Positions 1 through 10,036 of a stretch of DNA of 64,000 bases are shown in pieces. Both the position numbers and the translations under genes were made by a program. Under the pieces are notes generated by a model. That model worked only from the letters and a program-made list of their open reading frames with translations. It did not search any database and was not told where the DNA came from. This stretch comes from Atherix ibis. Taxonomy: Eukaryota; Arthropoda; Insecta; Diptera; Athericidae. The stretch is taken from assembly GCA_958298945.1 (NCBI GenBank), contig OY282609.1:13188326-13252325 (forward strand), read 5' to 3'. Numbering within the stretch: the stretch's first letter is position 1; each line of letters begins with the position of its first letter.

Positions 1-181
1 TTTTAAAAACATCATGATTTTGTGTTATGGCTTTTCTGACAAGCACAAAAATGGAAAAAGAACAATATCGTTCGGTGATTAGATTCTCGTTTTTGGAAGG
101 GAAAACGCGCAGCGAAATCAAAGATTTCTAAATACACTTTTAAAAACATCATGATTTTGTGTTATGGCTTTTCTGACAAGC
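1..181. repeat. 44-bp direct repeat flanking a mariner fragment
   Basis: Positions 1-44 and 138-181 are the same 44-bp sequence. Between them lie an 81-bp piece of mariner family A (45-125) and a 12-bp joint (126-137). The left copy touches the window edge, so the true repeat may be longer or part of a larger tandem. The pattern is a duplicated flank with transposon filler between the copies. It is not an ordinary insertion, because there is no terminal inverted repeat or TA duplication. Confidence 0.8.
45..125 (+). pseudogene. Mariner family A transposase fragment, first 25 codons
   Basis: The segment matches, almost base for base, the stretch beginning just before the transposase start codon in the family A copies at 6967, 17046 and 47608. 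The ATG is at 51, and the reading frame MEKEQYRSVIRFSFLEGK runs on through TRSEIKD. It stops abruptly at base 125, where the full copies continue into codons for RLDAVY. Upstream homology begins only six bases before the ATG. This 81-bp piece is cut at both ends, lacks the element termini and cannot encode a functional protein. It is embedded between 44-bp direct repeats. Confidence 0.85.
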
Positions 182-3060
182 CAATAGTTGCACATTTTTT
201 TTTACAAATTTTATAACAATTTTTTCTTTACTTAATTTTGCTAAAAGTTTTTTTTTTTTAAAAAAAAAGTTTCTTTCTTACTTACTTTTGTATTAAATTT
301 TTTTAATTAAATCATTAGAAAAAATATGCCAAAAATTATATGTTTATAAAAATTTTAAAGAAAAAAAATTCAAAATTATTTAATTTAATTATCAGAAAAT
401 TGTTTACATATCATTCCCTTAAAATATTGTAACAATAAAATTTTTATTAGTAAATTCCAAAAATTGATATTCTCTAAACAATAAAATAATTTAGAAATTA
501 CTACTTTTATTCTTACTCCATAAAAAAAAATAACATTTCCGCTCATAATAACTTCCGCAACATATACTATACTAACGATTCCTTTACTAATTTGATGTAG
601 AATATTTTATGCTATGTTCACTAGTGTTAAAATTCATAATCTATTCCATATGAAAATAGACAAAACCATTCAGTCCCATTTCAATAGCCATTTTTGATAT
701 TCAACAGTCGATATAATATCCTAAAACCCAAAATAATGGCCTCTCATTAACAAGAATATGCTACTTTTAACCAAAAACATCTGGTCTTATAGTAAAGGAT
801 CGTAGGGGAGATTGAACGAAATACTAAATGACATATCCTCAATGTGTACAATAAACTTCATATTAGATTTGATTTTACGAGATGATATATAACATAGTAT
901 CCTCATTCTAACAAGTATTCGTATAGTCTAAAAAGTTGTTGTGGACTTCTTACCGACTAGTAGTTTTGGTTTGAGATATGTTCTCATTTATCATGTATAG
1001 AATTTGATAGCTAAATTAACACCTCCATGATGGTTATGGCCAGTCCAACGAATCATAAAAATAATTCCATGCACCATAAATAAAAGCAAAGGCTATAAAT
1101 GCAATTCGCGTATAAACAAAAATACGAATAAATAAAATAAATAAAAAAGGACTTGAAATGGGACTTACTCGTAGTTCAGAACTAGAGCAAACTGAACAGA
1201 AATTAACAGTTTCTCACATAAAATCCCAAGTACGCTGTAATGATTCATTTTTATGTAGAGTACGTGAGAACTACTTGCAATCGTTGGTATTAAATGTTTT
1301 CGTAGCTAAAATTTTGACTTTGATTCATCCCCGGTAAATGGTAAAGCAAAAAGGATATCTTATTTCTTACTGCAACCAATACTATATCCTTAACAAACTA
1401 CATCTACTATTATCATTCCCAGCTTCCCGATTATTCGTCTTTTATATATTCGAGGTCGTCTGGCCCCACTCCTGGTTGTCCAACAATTCCGATTAAAATT
1501 TCTGCAATTCATTACATAAAAGCGTAAATTAATCTCGCAACGTACGACAATCCTCGTACAATGTTCGTACGACTATGCACATACGTTTACGGTTTTACAC
1601 CAAATATCATCCCCCCTTTTCTCTACGTGTCATATTAATTTTACCGAATTGGGGATACAATTAATAGCGACTGCTGGTGTCCCATAAATAATGATTGCTG
1701 GTTGTGGTGGCAATGTTAAGTTTTTGATTCATTTCAATTCGTATCTGAAAGTTCTTTGCAGAATATTTCTTTCGGTTTTTTTGCTTATTTTTTAAAAATG
1801 ATACTTTTATCAAGGACATGTGGAAATTATTCGAATTACCATTAATAAAAAATTCATCCAAATTCATTGAATCCTTATCAATATTGTTATTTATTAATAA
1901 AATACTATTTTTTTTGTTTGGAGAATTTTGATATTGTCGGGAGAAAAAAAACCATAATCCTGGCAACAATTTCTAGTGAGTAAGTTTTAAATTCAGTTAG
2001 GATTTTTCCTTAAAAAATTTTTGGATCAAAGATAATATTTTTTTTTAAATTTTCTAATAACAAAAAAGAAAACTTGTAAAACTGATATAAATTCTAATCA
2101 AATATCTTTGCTCTTAAATAGATACTTAAATTGGATAAAATATCCAAAATCACAATAATATCTATTAATACAGTTTTGATCATAAAAATCATTAATTAAA
2201 TTATAATTTTTATTGTAAAAACTATGAAAAAAATAGCAAAATTTTTTTTTGGCAGAAGCTATTGCAAAATCTTTTAAATGGCAAATAATATAAAAAACAA
2301 ACGTACGATTTTAGGTTTCAGAAATGACCAAAAAATGGATTGGAAAATCTACAATAAAATCGAATTGATCTATTTTACAAAATATTTAAAAATATCTACA
2401 TTAATTTGGTAACTTTGGAAAACTAACATTTTCAGGAGGAAACAAATTTTTAAAAAAATTACTGATAAAAGTTTAAATCTCGAATTTTATAATTTTCAGT
2501 TTTAGTTAAGGTAATCGGAGAACATAATCGTTCCTACTTAAAACTATATTAGATGTGATATTCTATTCTAGACCTTCATATTAGTTGCGATATTTTTGGA
2601 AAGGATCCTATACACATCAATCAGTTGGGGTATCAAGCGGGCAAATCTACTAAGGCTGCCCCCTTCGCGGTCTAAAAATGAGAAAAAACTTTTCTTGCGT
2701 TCCCAGATATAGACGGGGTATTTGAAAACACCTCCTATGAGGGCAGATTTATGAAAGTGAGTTGAAGTCCTCATGATTAGCTGGATTAGAATCCTGCTTT
2801 TTAGCCGTAATATCACAACTTAACTGGGAAATTATTTAGTCACGATTACAGCCGTAATAAAAAAATTAGATAGAAAAATAGATCAAAGATAATTATTTGG
2901 ATTGAATCTAAGAAACAAACTCTTTTTTTTAGGTGTGCATATTTATCAACTTAAATAAACATTTGAATATTATAAATTTTTATTTAAAAAGTATGCATTT
3001 TTTTATAATTAAAATATTACCGAACAAATACCCTGACTTGATGATAATGATACGTACAAA
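182..3060. other. AT-rich spacer, no gene recognised
   Basis: Long A and T runs dominate. Short open frames, such as those at 1661-1969 and 2568-2816 on the minus strand, have no domain I recognise and low-complexity composition. The stretch 2560-2820 is slightly GC-richer and could be old repeat DNA, but I cannot assign it. Confidence 0.6.
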
Positions 3061-3062
3061 TA

Positions 3063-3245
3063 CGAGGTCTGTTCAAAAAGTATCGTAATTTTTTGTGGCG
3101 TTATGTTGGTACTCATGCCGACAAGTTCGTCCATTTTGAATTTTCAGTTATTTTTTGACAGCTGTTTTGCTTGCACGTGTTTTGGCTCGTCTTCGATTTT
3201 TGCTTATTAAGTACGCAATTGCCATGGATTCACGAGTGCAATTTA
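3063..3245 (+). mobile_element. Solo 5' end of mariner family B
   Basis: After a TA at 3061-3062 comes the family B terminus CGAGGTCTGTTCAAAAAGTA. About 180 bp of leader follows that also occurs at the ends of the copies at 30925-32050 and 59779-60640, including the blocks GTTATGTTGGTACTCATG and TTTGCTTGCACGTGTTTTGG. A possible start codon lies at 3223, after which similarity ends in T-rich DNA. No second terminus is visible nearby, so this is a truncated end. Compared with 59779-59990 it lacks roughly 40 bp just inside the terminus. Confidence 0.75.
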
Positions 3246-4188
3246 GTTTTTTTTATTTTAATTTTCGATTTTATGACGAAATACTGTACATTTAAACAAT
3301 TCTCTATTAAAATTTGCTGATTTGTCTTTAGACAACACAATTGAGTCCCCAAACTAACTGGATGCTGAACCCAAAAACAGACCAAAATCCCAACACAAAT
3401 AGTAGTATCACAGGTGGTAAAATTCCATAGTAACTGTTCGCTCCCAAAGAATTTTTCTTTAAAAAAAAAATGGCCAGTATAGTAAAAATTTTACTATACT
3501 TTAATATTAAAATTTTACTATACTTTAAGTTGATATTAAAAATTTTAAATATATTTCAATAAAAATTTTAAAATATAATTAAAATCAAAAAGGCAAAATA
3601 AATAAAAATAAGTTTTACCATTTAAAATTTATTCTTAATAAAGATTTTAAATTTATAAAAATTAATGCAAATTAATCACAATAAAAATCACTTTTATTTT
3701 TTTTTGCAATAACTTTTATTAATAAAAAAAAATACATTTTAAACACTCACAATCAAACTTTTACAACAATAAAAAAAAACCACTAAAATCAAACACATTT
3801 ACAATAACTGCTTTAAGAATTTAACACAATTTCAACTAAATTTAACAAAAAATTTAAAAATAAATTACCACAAAAAACTTATTTTTAATTACGCAACTAA
3901 ACCAATTACACGTACGCATCCCATAATATGAACTTCCACGCAACCGCAATGCTATGATTTGGCCTGCTGCAGTTGCGCTTTTTAATGATGCTTTCAGCTT
4001 CATTGGAAACGTTGTACGTCCGTCAGAGAACCGCACTAACTACGCTCTTATAGGGGAAACGTACGTTCAAGTGCATACGCTGCCTCGCGTGCAAATTAGC
4101 CTCTTCATTGTTTTTGAGCTCTTCGCATGGGCTAAAGAACTCTCTTCTCTCCATTTCCAGTGCACCAATTCTTCTTCTCTCACCGAAT
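3246..4188. other. AT-rich spacer with a GC-richer stretch at its right end
   Basis: Positions 3246-3890 are A/T-rich with no gene. From about 3900 to 4188 the composition becomes more balanced, and short frames open on both strands. None resembles a known protein. This may be an unrecognised repeat flanking the Tigger-like element. Confidence 0.5.
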
Positions 4189-4190
4189 TA

Positions 4191-5866
4191 CACCCATACC
4201 CCGCTTTACGGCCTAGATACGTTCCAAGAAACTTGGCCGCAAAGCGAAAAACCGTATAAGGAATCAATTATTCTAATACAAATTCATACAAATCCAATGG
4301 GATCGGTTCCGAATTTGTTAAATATGTAACATGGTCTATTATTCATAATTCATTTTATCTTTTTATTTCATTTAAATCAAAAATACATACATAACAAGTA
4401 CATACATTTGTACATAAAATAATAACAGACTCCAAAAACCAGCAATAATCTATAAACAAAAATGAAACAACTTCATGTTACATAAAATATGTGTATGTAT
4501 GTGTATACATACATAATTTTTTTTAAAAATGGCTTTAATCTGAAGACGATGAAGAAATGGTAACCTCCAGATCACTGTCGTCTTAATTTTTCGCTGGTAA
4601 GGATCGGCCTGGCTTAAAAAAATTGTCCAACGTTATTTGTCTTGCTTTCTTGTCTATTTCGTTCTTCAGTGATTTATAACAGTTAATGGCTGAGTTAATT
4701 CCTCGAGAAACTTTAGCGAGGATGTTTATTTCTTGTTCGAAATAGGAAAAAGCTTTCGACAAATTTTTTGATGTTAGCTGTTTGGATAATGCCGGATCTG
4801 CTTGCAACTGAATGAGTTCCTTATATGAAAGGGGTTCCCTATCAGCTTCAAGTAGATCAAGCACATCACGTTCGTTCAAACCTTCAAAGCCGATCCAAAA
4901 TGTTCTGTCTAATTTCAGGAAGGAAATTAACTTCTGCATCAGTACTTTTTACACATTCTGGCCATATTTTTTTCCAAACACTGTTCATTGTTGTTAATTT
5001 TAATTCCTTACATGATTCACTGATGCTGTCAACAGCATCCTTGATGTTATAGTTTTTCTAAAATGTTTTAATTGAAGATTTACCATCGGTTTCCCTTATA
5101 AATTGTCGGAAAGTTCGACGTAGGTAATATGCCTTAAAAGTGGCTATTGCACCCTGATCCATTGGTTGGATCAGAGCTGTTGTATTTTTCAGAAGGTACT
5201 CAATCATAAAATCTTCAGATTGTAGTTCGGATAAATTAGTAGGATGCCCTGGTGCATTATCCAAAATTAGCAAAGCCTTGTTGCTTAAGTTATTGTCTTG
5301 CAAATATTGATTTTTATTTAGTCCTTTAAGAGGCCTTGGATTTTCGGACAAATATATTAAGAGTGGTTTTAGCTTAAAATCACCTGCGGCATTTGCACCG
5401 AATAGCAAAGTTAATCGTTCTTTAGACACCTTATAACCAGGCGCAGATTTTTCGGTTTTTGAAATGTACGTGCGATCAGGCATTCGCTTCCAATAAAGCC
5501 CTGCTTCGTCTACGTTAAACACTTGTTCAGGTTTATAACCACCTCTTTCAATAATTCCATTTAAAATGTTGGGATATAGTCTAGATGCGGCCTTATCGGC
5601 GCTAGCTGCTTCACCTTTCATTTTCAAATTATGCAAATTAAATCTATTTTTAAATTTTTCAAACCATCCTCGTCTTGCTTGGAATGTGACATCCTCAGCA
5701 GATTCATCCATTCTTCAATATGTAGATATAGCGACATTCGTAAAAAGGTTTTTTTTGCCGTTACAGCGAAACATTTTAGGCCGTAAATCGAAAACGTGCC
5801 TTAATTGAAGAGGGCCTTTATAGCGAAATGCCGTATAAAGAGTGGCCGTATAGCGAGGTATGGGTG
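4191..5866 (-). mobile_element. Tigger/pogo-type DNA transposon with TIRs and TA duplication
   Basis: The left end CACCCATACCCCGCTTTACG (from 4191) and the reverse complement of the right end, CACCCATACCTCGCTATACG (to 5866), pair as terminal inverted repeats of about 23 bp with two mismatches. Both are flanked by TA (4189-4190 and 5867-5868), the target used by the Tc1/mariner/pogo superfamily. A further block, AGCGAAA followed by CCGTATAA, lies just inside each end. The 1676-bp body holds a broken pogo-type transposase gene on the minus strand. It is shorter than typical Tigger elements because the N-terminal part of the coding region is missing. Confidence 0.85.
4583..5711 (-). pseudogene. 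Tigger/pogo-type transposase, N-terminally truncated and broken
   Basis: The frame at 5711-5058 encodes 217 residues with the second half of a CENP-B/Tc5-type DNA-binding domain (RGWFEKFKNRF, residues 14-24) and a DDE_1 catalytic core. The acidic residues appear as FNVDEAGLYWKRMP, LLILDNAPGHP and IQPMDQGAIA, with 33 residues between the last two aspartates. An in-frame TAG (5060-5058) ends it. The same frame then reads on through NSVWKKIWPEC, a conserved Tigger segment, until a frameshift near 4890. The frame at 4939-4583 carries the C-terminus, ending in QITLDNFFKPG just before the stop. The first CENP-B helix-turn-helix, about 80 residues in relatives, is absent. DNA binding and cutting would be lost. 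The protein's assignment to the pogo/Tigger group is secure from motifs. Confidence 0.88.
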
Positions 5867-5868
5867 TA

Positions 5869-6786
5869 TTACCCACCAGTTTAAGAGAACAATTTCATTC
5901 TTATTTGAATCTCTTTACATTAAATACCCAACAATATCCTATTATCTCTTAAGCTTACACATACATTACATTGTGTGTCTAATAGACGATCTGAAGATGA
6001 CATTTCCCCTTTTTTGCGGGTCTGAGAGTGTTAAGGTACGTCGCAAGCAAAATTCGTGTATCTGACGATCAGTCTAATCGTAGTTTTATCACTTGAATGA
6101 ACATTTGCAAGAATAATTAATTGCGACATGTTGAAATTCCTTTTTGATCGCGTTATGGTTTGTGCATTTTTGATTGGTGAATTCTCTATGTTAGTTGGTC
6201 ACTGCTGTTCTTATTTTATTTATTTTGTATTATGAATGACGTTATCACACTTTTTTTTTAATTTTTATTATTTCGGTTCGTTTATTTATTTTATTAAATA
6301 TTTTATAATTTATTTAACTATTTCAATATTTATTTTAATATTAATATTTCATGTTCAACTGATATTTTAATAAACATATTTATTATAAATTTATAAATTT
6401 ATACGCGATTGATTTTTTACTATGCACTACAATATACTGGTTGTTTTTTTTTTATCAAGTAACCTTCACTTTGCATATATTAAAAATAGCTACATATTTT
6501 ATATAATAAATATGAAAGTAATAAATTAAATAAAATTTATATCAAATAAAATAATAACGAATGAAGGAACATTCAGCTACATAGTAAATATACCATAAGA
6601 ACTGTCAAATATCAAAATAAACGACGCTTAAATTATGAGATCGTAAGGAGCAACAGACACGACGTTATATGTAGAATATTGTATGTACGAGCAAGCACGA
6701 TCAAATCATATGTGTAGATTCGCCGAATTTACCCTTCCTCTTTTTTTCCAACGCGCAAACATCGTGCTCATACACGATCAATACAA
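5869..6786. other. AT-rich spacer, no gene recognised
   Basis: This is mixed A/T-rich sequence. Short open frames (for example 5805-6065 on the plus strand) begin in the transposon terminus and have no recognisable domain. Confidence 0.6.
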
Positions 6787-6788
6787 TA

Positions 6789-8034
6789 CGAGGGTCATGC
6801 AATAAGTACTTAGCCTCACCGCCCGATGGAACTGCTGTCACAAAAGAAATTTACCATCGTGCAGTACATTCTTTTAGTAGCCTATTGTCAAAGTTTCAGT
6901 CGATTCCCTTCATTAGTTTTGTTTTGAGAGCCTTTGAAAGCGAGCGTGTCGGTCGGTTGCACAAAAATGGAAAAAGAACAATATCGTTCGGTGATTAGAT
7001 TCTCGTTTTTGGAAGGGAAAACGCGCAGCGAAATCAAAGATCGCTTGGATGCTGTGTATAGTGACTCTTCTCCTTCGATGGCGACCGTCAAGAATTGGTT
7101 AAACGAGTTTGTTCGTAGCCGCACGTCGTTTTTTGATGAACCACGCCCAGGTGCCCCGAAAACGGCTGCTACGGAGGAAAACGTTAAAAAAGTCCACGAT
7201 CTCAGATAGCTGAGACTGTGTGCATCGCAGTAGAATGGTACATCATATTCTACACGAAGAACTGGGCATGAGAAAGCTGTCGGCGCGATGGGTGCCGCGT
7301 TTGCTCACACCGGAAAACAAGCGCAACCGTGAAACCACATCGGCGACGTATTTGGCGCTGTTTCAGCGCAATCCAGCGGAGTTCTTGCGTCGTTTCGTGA
7401 CCGTCGGCAAAACATAGATTCACTGGTACACACCAGAGACCAAGGAACAGTCGAAACAGTGGACTCCACCCGGCGAACGTGCTCCGAAGAAGGCGAAGAC
7501 TGTTCGATCGGCCGGAAAGGTGATGGCCACCGTTTTCTGGGATTCACAAGGTGTGATCCACATTGATTACCTCGAGAAGGGTAAAACAATCACGGGGCGC
7601 TACTATGCTGACTTATTGGGCCGATTTGACGTCGAATTAAAGAAAAAGCGGCCCCGCTTTGCGAAGAAAAAAGTGCTGTTCCACCACGACAACGCGCCGG
7701 CTCACACCTCCGCCGTCGCCATGGCCAAATTGGTCGAATTGCGCTACGAATTGCTGCCCCATCCACCGTACCCCCTGTGACTACTTTTTGTTTCCAAACC
7801 TGAAAAAATCACTCGCCGGGAATAGATTTGGGTCGAATGAGGAGGTCATCGTCGCCACGGAGGCCTATTTTGCTTCCCTCGAGAAAATGTATTTTTTAGA
7901 CGGGTTAAAAAAGTAAGAGCATCACTGGGCCAAGTGTATCGAGCTTGAAGGAGATTATGTGGAAAAATAAATTGCCACCTTTCCAAAATTTTCGTTTTTC
8001 TTTTGTAGGCTAAGTACTTGTTGAATGACCCTCG
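6789..8034 (+). mobile_element. Mariner family A, copy A1 (degenerate)
   Basis: The 1246-bp copy has terminal inverted repeats of about 27 bp: left CGAGGGTCATGCAATAAGTA and right, reverse complement, CGAGGGTCATTCAACAAGTA. Both are flanked by TA (6787-6788 and 8035-8036), so this is a complete insertion. The gene inside is broken. It shares the leader and trailer of the copies at 16869-18169 and 47430-48695 and belongs to the same recently active family. Confidence 0.93.
6967..7970 (+). pseudogene. Mariner family A transposase, multiply disrupted
   Basis: The start MEKEQYRSVIRF matches the intact copy at 17046. Relative to that copy I see a deletion of about 31 bp at 7204 that removes the codons for LADRRLKVHE and shifts the frame, and a one-base deletion near 7235. 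At the first catalytic site the change to VGKT, followed by TAG, replaces VDETW. A deletion of about 14 bp near 7770 removes the codons for SPDLA ahead of the third aspartate. A late nonsense codon sits at 7914. The second catalytic motif HHDNAPAH is still readable. The protein would have been about 349 residues and is certainly non-functional here. Confidence 0.92.
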
Positions 8035-8036
8035 TA

Positions 8037-9347
8037 TACCAGCGAACTATGTCTATTTGACAACGAACCATCTTCTCATAACATAAAATGTAGCTTTTTT
8101 GTGAGTTTTTCGATCTAAGCTTTATAAAAACTTCTTATAACATAAAAATCTAGGTTTTTTCGTGAGTTTCTCATATTCGATTACGCAATGTTTATACAAA
8201 AAAAAACCTAATATTTAAATAGGTTATTATCTTTATGAGATAATTTTGGATGACTTTTTCGTATATTTTGGGCTGTAATTTGTCAAGTTTTGTATACATA
8301 TAATATAATAGTTTTTCTATAATTCCTTGTAGATTTTCAAAACCCTATACACGGCAATATTGCTTATTGATGAGACATATCAATCAAAAATTAAACAACT
8401 ACAATTATTTTTATAAAAAGTTCCGAAATGACCTCAAGGCAGAGCCGCTATTTCAAACTTCATATGACCCTTTACAAAATACTAATTTATTTTCATTAGA
8501 CTATTAAAAATTCATGAAAATATGACCCAAAATCATGCGATTTTTTCCACTACAAAAATTACGATTTTTATCAAATATTTTTCATCTACTTCCAATTATA
8601 GTTAATGTTGGAAATTGCTAAATTTCTGTGCACTTAATTTTTCTTAGATCGAAAGATTTGAATTTTTCACTAAATATCTTAAGTATCAAATAATAATTAA
8701 ATATTTCAATCTTCGTAAGCATTTGTGAAGATTGAATAATTGAAACTTTCCTTTTTTTCCATACATAATAATTTAAATACTCATCAATATTGTAATTATC
8801 GATAACATCATCGTTATCCTTATTATCATTTTTATCATGCTTTTAACGTTAAATTACTTCTGATTAATTATGGAAATGCACAGATAGAATTACTTTCAGA
8901 ATTATTATTAATCAACAGCAGTCGAAGTGGCCATTCTTAACTATATCCAATTTTCTAGAATATCCTTAATTTTTCCGTCTCATTTATTTCGACTAAGAGC
9001 AAATGTGAATAAATTACTCGATGATTTTTCTTCATTAGTTCAGATCGGTTTAGTCATTTGTCTTACGAAGCGAAAAAAATATTACTCAGAAAAATTCTAC
9101 ATGCAACAAATTGATTGTGCCTGATGGCCACTATTTAGTTTTATTGACGGACTACATACAGGAAATATAAGAATCCTTAGCCCATAGTTTCATGCTTCTA
9201 TTTTCTTCATTATTATCGAATTTCTATGAAAGCTTCTAAATATTCACAAAGTAAATAATTTGTATGGAAATTTTTCTTTAACACAAAAAAAATTCTAGTT
9301 ATTTTCATTTCAATGAATTTTCTACGAAATACATTCGCAAGTTTCAT
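8037..9347. other. AT-rich spacer, no gene recognised
   Basis: Two similar TTCTTATAACATAAAA-type phrases occur near 8075 and 8135, suggesting a short local duplication. No coding signal or RNA gene is visible. Confidence 0.6.
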
Positions 9348-9349
9348 TA

Positions 9350-10034
9350 TGAGGGTATTCTGATAAATCAGTGATAAATGAAATAAAAAATGAATTAATT
9401 CAAAAAAAATTGATTTATTTTTTAACATAATCTCTTTTTAGCTTTATACAATTCATCCTACGATATTCCAACTTCTTTATACCATCCGTTTAATACGATT
9501 TGTCAGAGTTTGAAATATAGGTCTCAGTTTTTCAGAATTAGACTCCTTTTAGTAAGCCTAATAAAAACAATGGACTTCTTTTAGTAAGCCTTTTAGTAAA
9601 ACAATGGACTTCTGCATGTTCTCTTAAGATGTTTAACATGCCCACCTATCTCAAACACTCTTACTCGATGGTCTTTTAAAACAATATGATGGATTTTATT
9701 AATCATTTCTTTGGTGGTAACTTTATTTGGATGTCCTGTGTATTCAGCGTCACTTGTGCTCGTACAACCATAAGAGAATCGAAGAAACCATTTCTGAAAC
9801 ATTCCAAACGATTGTCAGAATTCGTTATAATACTTTCCAAGCATAGTTTTGATTTCAGATAATGTTTTTTTTTCTCAAAAAAGAGTATTTTATTAATACA
9901 CAAAATTCACTTTTTTCCAGTTGACACAAAGTTTGTCTACTTTCAGGTTTTTTGTATGGCATTTTCCTAAGAATACCAAATGACAATGCAAATATTTTTC
10001 TTGTATTTATCACCGACTAATCAGACTGGCCTCG
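9350..10034 (-). mobile_element. Mariner family C relic, copy C1
   Basis: The left end reads GAGGGTATTCTGATAAATCA and the right end, reverse-complemented, reads GAGGCCAGTCTGATTAGTCG. Both continue into GTGATAAAT, which makes imperfect inverted repeats of about 30 bp. TA dinucleotides flank the element (9348-9349 and 10035-10036). At 685 bp it is about half the usual mariner length. It is an internally deleted copy whose gene remnant lies on the minus strand. Confidence 0.8.
9430..9920 (-). pseudogene. Mariner family C transposase relic, N- and C-terminal pieces
   Basis: Reading leftwards from 9920, the sequence gives LEKSEFCVLIKYSFLRKKN, with the expected ATG changed to CTG, then a stop and frame change. 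A stretch matching the mariner second helix-turn-helix linker follows: WFLRFSYGCTSTSDAEYTG, then HPNKVTTKEMINKIHHIVL. The catalytic core is missing. The remaining left part (about 9420-9500) reads as the C-terminal tail ending in KGDYVEK-type residues with several stops. The N-terminus resembles families A and F. It is an old relic with no coding capacity. Confidence 0.78.
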
Positions 10035-10036
10035 TA

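Noticed and set aside
1661..1969. 102-codon minus-strand open frame
   Set aside because: Composition is N/K/I-rich as expected for random A/T-rich DNA. No motif, no promoter or splice context.
2568..2816. 82-codon minus-strand open frame
   Set aside because: The sequence looks less random than its surroundings, but I could not match it to any domain. Possible old repeat.
3954..4259. 101-codon plus-strand frame left of the Tigger element
   Set aside because: Runs across the transposon terminus at 4191, so it cannot be one native gene.
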